From NCBI RefSeq assembly GCF_001189915.1, contig NZ_LFLS01000021.1:1-64000 (forward strand): a stretch of 64,000 bases of DNA, read 5' to 3'. Below the pieces are notes generated by a model. That model saw nothing but the letters and a program-made list of their open reading frames with translations. It was not told the DNA's origin and searched no databases. Position numbers and translations under genes: made by a program. Of the stretch, positions 15,845 through 25,147 are shown in pieces. The first letter of the stretch is position 1; each line of letters starts with the position of its first letter. Source of the stretch: Herbaspirillum autotrophicum. Lineage in GTDB: Bacteria; Pseudomonadota; Gammaproteobacteria; Burkholderiales; Burkholderiaceae_D.

Positions 15845-15860
15845 GCCTGCCTGCGCAGGC
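15845..15860. repeat. 16-bp palindromic sequence shared with 36097-36112
   Basis: GCCTGCCTGCGCAGGC occurs here and at 36097-36112, both times between genes. It folds into a GC-rich hairpin and may belong to a REP-like family; two copies are too few to say. Confidence 0.4.
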
Positions 15861-16168
15861 AAGCCCGAATGTTTCAGCATGGATGGGTCGCCTGACAGAG
15901 CGTGTGAATCGCCTGCATGCGGGTGCGATTTCTCGCAATGGAACCGGTTCACGAACGTGCCGGAATGGAATGATAAAAATTGGTGTGGCCTGCAAATCCG
16001 CGTGGAATTCGCTCGCGCCAGTGCCAGCCCGGCAACGCCGCCTGTCACCAGTACCTTGTATGAATTCCGGGTCTTGCGGATATCCTCTCTTCGGACAGGG
16101 TATCCGCGCAGCCGGCCACGGGATTTACTGTGCAGCCCGTGCGTCCGCTGAAATCAACATGACCGGCA

Positions 16169-17047
16169 TCAACCTGTTGGCCGCAACATGGCCTGACGCC
16201 TTGCCCTCCGCTTTCCCCACCACATGGACAAACCCGACACATACAACACCGGTAACGCCACGCCCGCCAGGAAAGTAACAATCTCCCCCGCCATCCCCAG
16301 CATCAGTTGTGCATGCAATGCAGACAGAACGGAATGCGGGCCGCGACTCAGGCCGAGCCAGCCGAACCATGTTGGCTGTGCCAAGATGACGCCGCTGGTG
16401 GTCAGCAACAGCAACGGCAGGAACAGATAAACGGCAGCGAGGTTATGCAATGCCAGCCAGCGTTGCGCGCTCCGGCCGCGCAGCGAGATCGTGAAGGCCC
16501 GCCGCCAGCGTCCGGGGAAAGTGCCGCGCGGCCACCATAGCCACAAGCCGGTGAACAGCGACGCCAGCAGAACCATGCCGCAGGCGGCCAGTATCTGCGA
16601 ACCCGGTCGTGCCGGCAGCATCAGGGCGCGGTGGAAGGCGACAATCCTGGCCAACCACAAATCGTCGAAAACGAAGAATCCGCGCGGCGCGGCGGTATAG
16701 GGATCGAGCATGGCAATGCCCATGGCCTGCCGGCCTTGCACGGGACCAAACACCATCGCGTTGTCCGACAGCAGGAAGCCGCCATTGGGTGGCGCAGTGC
16801 CGAGGGCGCGCTGCAATTGCGGATAGGCAGCCAGCGCCGCTTCTTGCCAGGCGTGCGGCGAAGCGTAGGCGGTGCCCGGCGCCGGTGCTGCGCGCAAGGT
16901 CAGCGGACCGGCGCCGACCTCCCATTGCAGAATCGGTGTGCGCAACACCATCGCGGCACCGGTTGCGCCCAGCAAGGCCAGAATCAGACCGATGCTCAGT
17001 GCGATCCAGCGATGCACGGCCAGCCAGAGGCGACGTCCGGTCACCAT
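16169..17047 (-). CDS. PepSY-associated TM protein of the siderophore operon
   Basis: 292 residues with four membrane helices (about 14-36, 155-175, 200-222, 250-272) and a periplasmic loop of about 110 residues after the first. The opening GRRLWLAVHRWIALSIGL and the later LALHNLAAVYLFLPLLLLTTSG are typical of the PepSY-associated TM / PiuB-like family, often encoded beside TonB-dependent siderophore receptors and thought to act as inner-membrane reductases. It starts one base after the stop of the upstream gene, so translation is probably coupled. It is the last gene of the Fur-controlled operon. Confidence 0.85.
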   Translation of the reverse strand: MVTGRRLWLAVHRWIALSIGLILALLGATGAAMVLRTPILQWEVGAGPLTLRAAPAPGTAYASPHAWQEAALAAYPQLQRALGTAPPNGGFLLSDNAMVFGPVQGRQAMGIAMLDPYTAAPRGFFVFDDLWLARIVAFHRALMLPARPGSQILAACGMVLLASLFTGLWLWWPRGTFPGRWRRAFTISLRGRSAQRWLALHNLAAVYLFLPLLLLTTSGVILAQPTWFGWLGLSRGPHSVLSALHAQLMLGMAGEIVTFLAGVALPVLYVSGLSMWWGKRRARRQAMLRPTG

Positions 17048-17048
17048 A

Positions 17049-17621
17049 CTACTTCACCGCTTCCGGCACCAGCGTACTTTCGGTGTAGTACGGTCCCTGT
17101 TGCAGATTGCCATTGACCACATTGATCATGTAGCCGGCGGCGACACCCCGGTAGTCCTTGGGATCGAGTTCCAGGCGCAAGGTCGCGAAGCCGGCCGAGC
17201 TGATTTTCTGCGGTGCCTTCCCGGGCGGGAACAACGCCAGCTTGCCTTCATCGGGCACCACATCGCGCACGCCGCCACTAACCAGCAAGTCGACCACCAG
17301 ACGGCCGTCACGCAAGCGGGCGGTACCGCTGGCGCCCAGTTCGGCATCGTCCAGCACCAGCGAACCGGCCACCGTCCAGTCGCCGCTCGGCAACGCGGTA
17401 AATCCCAGACGCAGGCGGAACGGATCGCCGCTGTGCGGCTGCATGCGCATCTGCCATTGGTAAGTACCGACCCAGGTCGGTGCCTTCACCACCGGTGGCT
17501 TACTCAGCGCCGATGTCAGCGCCGGTGTCAGTGCGTTCGCGACTGGCGCTGCCAGTAAGGCGGCGCACAGCAGCGCGGCCGCGGTCCATGTCGAATTCGG
17601 TTTGCAGGTATTCAGGTGCAT
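17049..17621 (-). CDS. exported protein of unknown function in the siderophore uptake operon
   Basis: 190 residues. A signal peptide (about 1-31, ending VANALT) points to the periplasm. The rest is a beta-rich domain with no motif I can name. The ATG at 17621 overlaps the receptor's stop (TGATG), so the two are translationally coupled; the longer ORF to 17762 would run into the receptor gene. Short exported proteins in this slot are common in receptor / PepSY operons, but their role is not established. Confidence 0.75.
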   Translation of the reverse strand: MHLNTCKPNSTWTAAALLCAALLAAPVANALTPALTSALSKPPVVKAPTWVGTYQWQMRMQPHSGDPFRLRLGFTALPSGDWTVAGSLVLDDAELGASGTARLRDGRLVVDLLVSGGVRDVVPDEGKLALFPPGKAPQKISSAGFATLRLELDPKDYRGVAAGYMINVVNGNLQQGPYYTESTLVPEAVK

Positions 17622-19855
17622 CACAGGGTTCCTCTCAAAGTAAGCATGATGTTGCGCGGGTCGCCGTAGACGCTGCCGTAGCTGGCAGGCGCATTGGAAG
17701 CGCCGGGCAAGATGTAATAAGTGCGGTCGAACAGATTGTTGACATTCAGGCCCAGCGACCATCTCTTATCAAGCCGGTAGCCGATGCGCGCATTGGCCAC
17801 TGCGTAAAGGCCCTGACTGGCGCGCACCGCGCCGGACTGCACCGCGGTTTCGCTTTGCGCCGTCACGCCTGCACCGACACTCCAGGCATTGAGTTCGCCC
17901 GGCAATTGATAGGAAGACCAGAGCCGCAGCATGTGTTTGGGCGACATGGTACGAAACGGCTGGCCTTCAAAGGTGGCGTCGCGCAGGTACTTGGTGGTGT
18001 TGAAGGTGTAGCCGGCACCGACCTCCAGTCCCGGCAGCAAACGCCCTGCGAGTTCGGCTTCGAAGCCCTGACTGCGGACCTGACCGTTGGTGGCGTAGCA
18101 ACAGCCATCCACCACCGTCACCGAAGTCTGGAGCGCACGATTGGTCTCGTCGATGCGGAACACGGCAAACGACGTGTTGAGTGCGCCGTCATAGAACTCG
18201 CCCTTGATGCCCGCTTCGTAGTTGGCGCCGGTGACCGGTGGCAAACCGTTGCCGCTGCTGTCCTTGTAGTTGCTCTGGACGCGATAGATGTCAGCGTAGC
18301 TGGTGTACAGCGACCAGTTCGGCGTGAGTTCGTAGACCAGCCCGGCATACGGCGTCCAATGCGCGCTGTCGTTAAAGTCAGAGGTGGTGGCCGACGTCAG
18401 CAAATTCTGCGCGGTCGTCTTCCACCAACTGACGCGGGCGCCGAGGATCAGGCTCAGCGGATCGGCCAGCTTCAGACGCGTCGAGCCGTACAAGCCGTAT
18501 TGCGTCAGATCGGTATTGCTCTTGCTGGTCCATTTCGGTGTGCCAGGGTCGGCGATGGCGGCCGGGTTGTAGTTGAACACGTTCACCGCCGTGCCGCCGT
18601 AACCCGGCAGCGTGCCGCCCCAGCTTTCGGCGCTGCGCTTGTACCAGTTGGCGCCGACCACCACGTCATGCTGGCGGCCAAACGCCTGGAAGCGACCGTT
18701 CAACATGGCATCCACGCCGTATTGCTGGTTGTCGTATTGATTGGCACCGCCCATCAGGCGCGCGCCCGCCAGCGTCTGACGATTGACAGCACCAAACACG
18801 TAGGAATACTTGAGATCGCTGGTCTCGTGATCGCTGGTGAGATTCAGCTTGAATGACCAATCCTTGTCGATTCGGTGCGACAGCTCGGCGAACAGTTGCG
18901 TGCTTTCGAAATTCCAGTTGGTCCAAGGGGTATTGAAAAAGGTACTGCGCGGCAGTCCGAGCTCGCCGCCGTCGCTGTAGCGCGGCAAGCCCATCATGGC
19001 CGGCGTCCAGTTGCGCTTCTGGTAACCGAAGCCGGCCGCCAATGTGGTGCCGGGGGCGAGATCGGCTTCGATGATGCCGTAGGCCGAGGACTTTTCACTC
19101 TTGGCGTAGTCGATGAACGAGTCGCGCGCATCGTAGTTCACCGCCAGCCGCGTGCGCAGCGAGCCGGATTCATTCAACGGCGAACTGAAATCCAGCTCGG
19201 TGCGGCGCGCATTCCAGGATCCGGCGGCGACCGAGCCGGAAAACGCCAGCTCCTTGCCCGGACGCTTGCGGACCAGATTGATCACGCCGCCCGGGTAACC
19301 GGCACCGTTGTACAAACCCGCAGCCCCGCGCAGCAATTCGACACGCTCGAACATCACCATTTCCGGCATGGTCCAGGAAGCACCGCCGGTCTGCAGCGGC
19401 ACGCCGTCGTACTGGAAATATTCGATGGGATAGCCACGTGAATAGAACTGCGGAATCACGCCGGTGTTGTAGGGCTGGACCGTGACACCGGGCGTTTGCG
19501 CCATGACCTCGTCGAGCGAATTGAGGTTTTGATCTTCCATGCGCTTGCGCGTGATGACCGACACCGATTGCGGCGTTTCTTTCAACGTGGCCGGGATTTT
19601 CGAACCGACGCTGACCGCACCTGCCGTGGTATAGGAATCATCGGTGCCACGGGCGGATACCGTAACGGCCGGCAAGGCGCTGGCCGGTTGCACGTCATCC
19701 GCCTTGGAACGATCAGCCGGCGTCTCTTGCGCGCAGATGCCGCCGCTCGCGCCAAGCGCCGCGGAAGCAACCAGCATCGAAAAAACATGGGGAGACAGAT
19801 ACGCCGATAATGGCAGCGCGCGCGGCGGGCGCCGCGGGATTACAGGGCGAGACAT
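17621..19855 (-). CDS. TonB-dependent siderophore receptor
   Basis: 744 residues. A long signal peptide ends near ICAQ (about residue 42). The plug domain (about 85-210) includes PQSVSVITRKRMEDQN and ERVELLRGAAGLYNGAGYPGGVINLVRK. The beta barrel runs to the C-terminus, ending NIMLTLRGTL. The family is the FhuE/FpvA/PupB-type ferric-siderophore receptors, here without an N-terminal signalling (STN) domain, so it is not a transcriptional transducer. The ATG follows AAGGA at good spacing. A Fur box (19875-19895) precedes it and an AraC-type activator gene lies upstream on the same strand. Confidence 0.93.
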   Translation of the reverse strand: MSRPVIPRRPPRALPLSAYLSPHVFSMLVASAALGASGGICAQETPADRSKADDVQPASALPAVTVSARGTDDSYTTAGAVSVGSKIPATLKETPQSVSVITRKRMEDQNLNSLDEVMAQTPGVTVQPYNTGVIPQFYSRGYPIEYFQYDGVPLQTGGASWTMPEMVMFERVELLRGAAGLYNGAGYPGGVINLVRKRPGKELAFSGSVAAGSWNARRTELDFSSPLNESGSLRTRLAVNYDARDSFIDYAKSEKSSAYGIIEADLAPGTTLAAGFGYQKRNWTPAMMGLPRYSDGGELGLPRSTFFNTPWTNWNFESTQLFAELSHRIDKDWSFKLNLTSDHETSDLKYSYVFGAVNRQTLAGARLMGGANQYDNQQYGVDAMLNGRFQAFGRQHDVVVGANWYKRSAESWGGTLPGYGGTAVNVFNYNPAAIADPGTPKWTSKSNTDLTQYGLYGSTRLKLADPLSLILGARVSWWKTTAQNLLTSATTSDFNDSAHWTPYAGLVYELTPNWSLYTSYADIYRVQSNYKDSSGNGLPPVTGANYEAGIKGEFYDGALNTSFAVFRIDETNRALQTSVTVVDGCCYATNGQVRSQGFEAELAGRLLPGLEVGAGYTFNTTKYLRDATFEGQPFRTMSPKHMLRLWSSYQLPGELNAWSVGAGVTAQSETAVQSGAVRASQGLYAVANARIGYRLDKRWSLGLNVNNLFDRTYYILPGASNAPASYGSVYGDPRNIMLTLRGTL

Positions 19856-19874
19856 GCAAGGTTCCTTGTTTGTT

Positions 19875-19895
19875 AATGAGAATTATTCTCATATT
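19875..19895. promoter_or_regulatory. Fur box upstream of the siderophore receptor
   Basis: ATGAGAATTATTCTCAT is a 17-bp palindrome of the Fur type (GATAATGATTATCATT-like), 20-40 bp upstream of the receptor start. It implies repression by iron. Confidence 0.8.
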
Positions 19896-19971
19896 TTAAG
19901 GAGCCGCTGTCTCACGCGCTTTTTATATCTTCACGACCGCTTTCGTTTTTTGCACAAAGTCGTGGCCGCCA

Positions 19972-20823
19972 TCAAACGGTGAGCTGACTCGGCGAGCAAC
20001 CGAAATGCTTGCGAAACAAAGTGGAAAAATGCGGAATCGCATAGCCCACGGACAACGCCACCTCTGACACCGAGAAGGCCCCGGTCGACAGCATCCGGTG
20101 CGCCTCCTGCAAGCGATGGCGCTGGATGAATTCAAACACGCTGGCGCCGAATGCCTGGCGGAATCCCTGATTGAGCTTGTTGACATTGGTGCCGACACGA
20201 CGTGCGAGTTCGTGCAGGGAAAGCGGATCCTGATAATGCGCCAGCGCCAGTTCGCGGGCATACCAAAGACGCTCGAGATCGCGCCGGCCCAGATGAACCA
20301 GGCCGGGGTTAGTTTCCTGCGCCAGCTCGCTGATGGTGACTGCCGCCAATTCCATCCCTTTGCCCGCCAGGTAAAGGTCGCGCATGTCGCCCTGCACCGG
20401 ACAGGTAAACGCCTGCATCGCGATTGCCTTGACCTTCGGCGTCAACGGCAGCCGGATGACGTCGACATCGCCGCCATGCAAGCGTGGTCCGTCGCTGGCG
20501 GCGATCTTCTTGAAGTCGATGCCATTGCGTTGGGCACTTTCGGCATCGATGCCGATGCGCACATAACGCTGCAATGTGCCCGCCTCCATCCGGTCATACC
20601 CCAGTTGCCTACCCCGCGCGAGCACCACGAAAACGGCCGGGTCGGCAATATCAAAGGGCCGTGCATCATTGATCCGGCTGCGCAACCAGCCATTCATCAG
20701 AACGATCACCTGAAAGCCTTCGAACACCGGCGCGCAGGTTTCCAACGCCATGTCAGGCGTGATCGATCCGACCGACATGGACATGTCCGCAGAGAAAGTT
20801 TTAGACCAGTTGAAGCTGTTCAT
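19972..20823 (-). CDS. AraC-family regulator (PchR-like) of siderophore uptake
   Basis: 283 residues. The N-terminal domain (about 1-175) resembles ligand-binding domains of PchR-type activators, which sense the siderophore. The C-terminal AraC HTH pair (about 185-280) contains LSLHELARRVGTNVNKLNQGFRQ and FSVSEVALSVGYAIPHFSTLFRKHFG. The start ATG at 20821-20823 is preferred to the longer ORF from 20850 because that extension is encoded by the Fur box itself. It lies upstream of the receptor on the same strand and should activate it when the siderophore is present. Confidence 0.87.
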   Translation of the reverse strand: MNSFNWSKTFSADMSMSVGSITPDMALETCAPVFEGFQVIVLMNGWLRSRINDARPFDIADPAVFVVLARGRQLGYDRMEAGTLQRYVRIGIDAESAQRNGIDFKKIAASDGPRLHGGDVDVIRLPLTPKVKAIAMQAFTCPVQGDMRDLYLAGKGMELAAVTISELAQETNPGLVHLGRRDLERLWYARELALAHYQDPLSLHELARRVGTNVNKLNQGFRQAFGASVFEFIQRHRLQEAHRMLSTGAFSVSEVALSVGYAIPHFSTLFRKHFGCSPSQLTV

Positions 20824-20832
20824 ATTGACCTG

Positions 20833-20852
20833 AATGATAATTATTATCAATT
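20833..20852. promoter_or_regulatory. Fur box upstream of the AraC-type regulator
   Basis: AATGATAATTATTATCAATT is close to the Fur consensus and ends 10 bp before the regulator's start. Both the activator and the receptor should therefore be iron-repressed. Confidence 0.82.
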
Positions 20853-21091
20853 ATAAAGGGATTCCGACAACGCGCGTCTGGGCCGCAAACAGCTGAACGC
20901 CACCGCAATGGCCAGCGCCTCTCGCAAGACCGTTGATGAAGTCCCCGCTGGCGCGGCGTACAATGACGCATCTCGAGTGCCGGCAATAGCAAAACGACGC
21001 GCGCCGGCGTCTGTCCGGCCTGCTGCACGACACCCGGCTGCCATCAGTTGATATTCGATAAACACCCTGCCCCGCTTTTGATAATGCCCGC

Positions 21092-21619
21092 ATGCTGCCC
21101 TTAAAGTACCTCAGCGCCTATTCCGACCAGACCCGCACGCAGGTCTCGCAGCTGATCGCCCAAAACAAGCTGGCCGACGTGCTGACTTCTCGCTATCCTG
21201 CCGCGCACGGCATTCGCACCGACAAGGCCTTGTATGAATATGTACAGGAGCTGAAGACAGAATTCCTGCGCAATGCCGATCCGATCAGCAAAGTCGGCTT
21301 CGACAGCAAAATCCATGTCATCCAGCATGCGCTCGGGCTGCATACGACAATCTCGCGCGTGCAGGGCAGCAAGCTCAAGACCAAACACGAAATCCGCATT
21401 GCCACGATGTTCAAGGAAGTGCCGCTGGAATTTCTGCGCATGATCGCGGTGCACGAACTGGCCCACGTAAAAGAGAAACAGCACGACAAAGCCTTCTACA
21501 AGCTTTGCGCTTATATGGAACCAAATTATCATCAATATGAATTCGATCTGCGGCTTTACCTGACCGAGCTTGATCTGTCTGGAAAACGTCTATGGGGTGC
21601 AGAAAAAGGAGCGCCCTGA
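21092..21619 (+). CDS. YgjP-type zinc metallopeptidase (DUF45/M48-like)
   Basis: 175 residues, no signal peptide, cytoplasmic. The zinc motif is HELAH (His121, Glu122, His125), followed by KEKQHDKAFYKLCAYM. The H-D-K-A-F-Y stretch with His131 as third ligand is typical of the YgjP/DUF45 metallopeptidase group. Substrates are not established for the family. It stands alone between the siderophore regulator and a LysR gene. Confidence 0.87.
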   Translation: MLPLKYLSAYSDQTRTQVSQLIAQNKLADVLTSRYPAAHGIRTDKALYEYVQELKTEFLRNADPISKVGFDSKIHVIQHALGLHTTISRVQGSKLKTKHEIRIATMFKEVPLEFLRMIAVHELAHVKEKQHDKAFYKLCAYMEPNYHQYEFDLRLYLTELDLSGKRLWGAEKGAP

Positions 21620-21724
21620 CAATGCTGGTTCGGCCAAGCCTCCGGGTAATTGACGATCCTGCCGGCTTCCTTCGTTTTTGTTTTCCCTTGTCGCATCACA
21701 AACCCGCACTCACCAACGCCAACC

Positions 21725-22651
21725 ATGAATATCCGCTTTCTCGAAACCTTCGTCTGGCTGGCCAAGCTGAAAAACTTCCGGCTTACCGCCGAGCGCCTGC
21801 ATACCACGCAGGCTGCCGTTTCCAGCCGCATTGCCACGCTCGAGCAAGATTTCGGCGTGCGTCTGTTTGACCGTGGCGCGCGTGAGGTGGCGCTGACCAC
21901 TGACGGCAGCAAGGCGCTGGTGTATGCCGAACGCATGGTCAAGCTGATGCGTGAGATGAAGGATGACATGTCGGATAAGCAGATCTACGCCGGCGTGATT
22001 CGCATCGGCGTGATCGAATCCATCGTGCATAGCTGGTTTCCGGATTTCATCGGACGCCTGCACAAGATGTTCCCGCGCCTGCAGATTGAAATCGCCAGTG
22101 ACACCACGATTCATCTGCGCGAACAATTCAGCAAGGGCTTGCTCGATGTCGTGCTACAGGCCGGACCGATGAGCGGCCCACACATTACCAATATCAATCT
22201 GTGCGAGTTTCCGATGCGCTGGGTCGGCAGCCCCAAGCTCAACATTGGCAGCGAGACGCTGAGTCTGTCCGATTTGGCCACCTTCCCGATCATCAGCTTT
22301 GCCCGCAACTCGGGGCCGCATGCTGTGATCGAACGCATGTTTTCCGGCAGCGAGCGCGGCGCGCTGCATATCAATTGCATTGCTTCGGTGGCCACCATGA
22401 TCCGGCTGGTGACCGACGGCTTCGGCGTGGCAGCAGTGCCGCCGGCGATCATCCAGCGCGAACTCAATGAAGAAATCCTGCACCCGCTGCGGGTCGATGT
22501 CGAGTTCCCAGCACTGGTGATGCAAGCCGGCTTTCGTGCGGACAATGAGAACCCGCTGACTGAAACCATTGCCCGCATCGCACAGGAAACCGCCGCCGAC
22601 TTCGCACTCAATTGGGGCCAGGAGATCGCGCGATTGCCGTCGCAGGTATAG
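21725..22651 (+). CDS. LysR-family regulator of the downstream amidase cluster
   Basis: 308 residues. The N-terminal winged HTH (about 1-60) reads MNIRFLETFVWLAKLKNFR, TQAAVSSRIATLEQDFG and LFDRG. A periplasmic-binding-like effector domain follows (about 90-295). The ATG at 21725 gives the standard LysR N-terminus; the ORF opens earlier at 21650 without family match. It lies on the same strand as the MFS / DUF2848 / amidase genes and is their likely regulator. Confidence 0.9.
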   Translation: MNIRFLETFVWLAKLKNFRLTAERLHTTQAAVSSRIATLEQDFGVRLFDRGAREVALTTDGSKALVYAERMVKLMREMKDDMSDKQIYAGVIRIGVIESIVHSWFPDFIGRLHKMFPRLQIEIASDTTIHLREQFSKGLLDVVLQAGPMSGPHITNINLCEFPMRWVGSPKLNIGSETLSLSDLATFPIISFARNSGPHAVIERMFSGSERGALHINCIASVATMIRLVTDGFGVAAVPPAIIQRELNEEILHPLRVDVEFPALVMQAGFRADNENPLTETIARIAQETAADFALNWGQEIARLPSQV

Positions 22652-23006
22652 CAGCACCCCCGTCAAAACAGCAGCACAGTCAATGTTCACGCGGCTGGCG
22701 CGCCATTGTCCGGCGCCGCCAGACAGCACCACAACGGCGCACCGGCCGACCCGTTTTTGCTCATAAGATTTTCCAATCATCGGCACCAACAATTTCTTGT
22801 TGGACAGTGCCAGAGCGGATACGCATACTGAATTCTCACAAGATCGTGCGTGGCGTCGTTATCCAAGCGACCAACACAAGCGACAGATTTCCGCCTGGCA
22901 ATCGCGGTATCGGTATCGGCTCCGACATCTCCTGATGGGGTGTTCATTCTCATACCGGCAGAGGTCACGGCAGCTCAATCAATCTCAAAGCAGGAGAAGG
23001 CACAGC
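22652..23006 (+). promoter_or_regulatory. 355-bp gap before the MFS gene, with a candidate promoter
   Basis: No gene is seen. A promoter-like pair TTGGAC (22800-22805), 18-bp spacer, CATACT (22824-22829) precedes the MFS gene by about 180 bp. The long leader holds nothing I recognise as a riboswitch. Confidence 0.35.
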
Positions 23007-24335
23007 ATGACTCATTCAACCTCAGCAACACTTGACGCCGGTTCAGGCGCGAATTCACTGCCCGGCAATACCGGCGTGAACATGGAAGTCACCTACAAGA
23101 AAATCGCCTGGCGACTGATCCCGTTCCTGGTCTTCCTGTTCGTGCTGGCATGGATCGACCGCGTCAACGTCGGTTTCGCCAAGTTGCAGATGCTGCAAGA
23201 TCTCCAGTTCAGCGAAGCCATTTATGGTCTCGGCGCCGGTATCTTCTTCATCGGCTACTTCCTGTTTGAAGTCCCGAGCAATCTGCTGCTGGAAAAAATC
23301 GGCGCCCGCAAGACGCTGGCGCGCATCACCATTCTGTGGGGCCTGACCTCGATGGCGATGGCCTATGTCACCACGCCGATGTCCTTTTATGTCCTGCGCT
23401 TCTTTCTGGGCGTATTCGAAGCCGGCTTCTTCCCCGGCGTCGTGCTGTATCTGACCTACTGGTTCCCGGCCCAGCGCCGCGCCCGCGTCAATGGTTTGTT
23501 CATGACCTCGTTCGCGATTGCCGGTGCTGTCGGCGGTCCGATTGCCGGCCTCATCATGAGCCGCATGGAAGGCGTCGGTCATCTCGCCAACTGGCAATGG
23601 CTGTTCATCCTCGAAGGTATTCCGTCGCTGATTGCCGGTATCTTCGTGCTGCTGTACCTGCCGGAAAAGCCAGCCAACGCCAAATGGTTGTCGGCCGCAG
23701 AAAAGCAAGCCGTGACACAAGCCCTGGTTGCCGAAAACACCTCCGCCAGCAAGCACATGTCGCTCAAGGATGCCTGTAGCGACTACCGCATCTGGCTGTG
23801 CGCCGGGGTGTATTTCTGTATCGTCAGCGGCAACGCTACCATCGCTTTCTGGACGCCGTCGATCATCAAGGAAATCGGCGTTCAGGGCAATCTGCAAATC
23901 GGTCTGATCTCCGCCATCCCGTTCATCGCCGGCACATTGGCCATGATCTGGAACGGGATCCATTCGGACAAGACCGGCGAACGCCGCATGCATAGCGCTA
24001 TCGCCACCCTGATCGCCTGTATCGGCTTGATTGTCACCGGCCTGACCCTCGGCAACGCCGTGGTCGCACTGTGTGCACTGACGCTGGCAGCCATCGGCAT
24101 CCTCGCCGCGTTCCCGGTGTTCTGGTCGATTCCGGCCGCATTCCTGGCCGGCACCGCAGCCGCCGGCGGTATCGCGCTGATCAACTCAATCGGCAACCTG
24201 GCCGGTTTCGCAGCGCCGTACATGATCGGCGCCCTCAAGACCAGCACCGGTTCGCTGTCGTCCGGCTTGTATGTGGTGGCGGCCCTGGAATTCATCGCCA
24301 GTTTCCTGGTGATCGTGTTCGTCAAGAAGACCTGA
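23007..24335 (+). CDS. MFS transporter, anion:cation symporter (ACS) family
   Basis: 442 residues, 12 predicted helices. The opening KKIAWRLIPFLVFLFVLAWIDRVNVGFAKLQM is the hallmark of the ACS family (phthalate, hexuronate and similar organic-anion permeases). The ATG at 23007 follows AGGAG at workable spacing; the ORF extension upstream to 22797 is not conserved. It likely imports the substrate that the amidase and DUF2848 protein act on. Confidence 0.9.
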   Translation: MTHSTSATLDAGSGANSLPGNTGVNMEVTYKKIAWRLIPFLVFLFVLAWIDRVNVGFAKLQMLQDLQFSEAIYGLGAGIFFIGYFLFEVPSNLLLEKIGARKTLARITILWGLTSMAMAYVTTPMSFYVLRFFLGVFEAGFFPGVVLYLTYWFPAQRRARVNGLFMTSFAIAGAVGGPIAGLIMSRMEGVGHLANWQWLFILEGIPSLIAGIFVLLYLPEKPANAKWLSAAEKQAVTQALVAENTSASKHMSLKDACSDYRIWLCAGVYFCIVSGNATIAFWTPSIIKEIGVQGNLQIGLISAIPFIAGTLAMIWNGIHSDKTGERRMHSAIATLIACIGLIVTGLTLGNAVVALCALTLAAIGILAAFPVFWSIPAAFLAGTAAAGGIALINSIGNLAGFAAPYMIGALKTSTGSLSSGLYVVAALEFIASFLVIVFVKKT

Positions 24336-24421
24336 ACCACTCCTTGCATTGATTGCACTGATTGTGCCGACTGATTAACGCTATACCGCAACACTCCCTT
24401 TTACGTATCGGAAGTTATCTC

Positions 24422-25096
24422 ATGAAACTCTCTTTCCAACTTGACGCCGCAACGTTGAACGTTGACATCCACACCCTGATCATCGCCGGCTGGGCTGGTC
24501 GCGATCTGGCCGCCATCGAGCATCACATCGAAGAACTGGCAGCACTGGGCATCCAGCGCCCGAGCGCCGTTCCGCTGTATTACCGGGTATCGCACAATCA
24601 ACTGACGCAATCACCGGCAGTGCAAGTACTCGGCGCCGAATCGTCGGGCGAAGTGGAAACCTTCGTCTTCAACGCCGGCGGTGAACTGTATGTCAGCATC
24701 GCCTCCGACCACACCGACCGCAAGCTGGAAGCGCACAGCGTGGCCTTCTCCAAGCAGGCCTGCATCAAGCCGGTAGCCGCCGCCGCATGGAAGCTCAGCG
24801 ACGTCGCTGAATACTGGGACGAACTGGTGATCCGTTCGTGGATCCAGGAAGATGGCAAGGAAGTGTTGTACCAGGAAGGCACACTGGCCAGCCTGCGTAC
24901 ACCGCAAGACCTGATCGCGCGCTTTACCGATGGCAAGGACATCCTGCCTGAAGGCAGCGGCATGACGTGCGGTACAGTCGGCGCCATCGGCGGCATTCGT
25001 CCGGCGACTTCGTTCACGATGGAGCTGTTCGATCCGCGCCGCCAACGGGCGCTGCGCCACACTTATGAAACCGAGATTCTGGCGGAAGTAGCCTGA
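24422..25096 (+). CDS. DUF2848 family protein
   Basis: 224 residues from the ATG preceded by GGAAG. The sequence matches the DUF2848 pattern: an early RPSAVPLYYRVS, then ASDHTDRKLEAHSVAFSKQACIKP and a C-terminal FTMELFDPRRQRALRHTYE. Its role is unknown; it resembles the fumarylacetoacetate-hydrolase fold in places. Placement between an ACS permease and an amidase, under a LysR gene, suggests a step in breakdown of the same compound. Confidence 0.8.
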   Translation: MKLSFQLDAATLNVDIHTLIIAGWAGRDLAAIEHHIEELAALGIQRPSAVPLYYRVSHNQLTQSPAVQVLGAESSGEVETFVFNAGGELYVSIASDHTDRKLEAHSVAFSKQACIKPVAAAAWKLSDVAEYWDELVIRSWIQEDGKEVLYQEGTLASLRTPQDLIARFTDGKDILPEGSGMTCGTVGAIGGIRPATSFTMELFDPRRQRALRHTYETEILAEVA

Positions 25097-25147
25097 GTCA
25101 TTTCGCTGTCGTCAACAAGCCAATTTCAACACCCATCCTTCTACACC

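Larger units (their letters stand above)
15535..16168. other. 634-bp gap without a convincing gene
   Basis: ORFs occur on both strands but none resembles a protein family. The gap holds operator site C (15696-15714) and a palindromic 16-mer (15845-15860) that recurs at 36097-36112. No clear promoter was found between site C and the HD-GYP gene. Confidence 0.55.
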
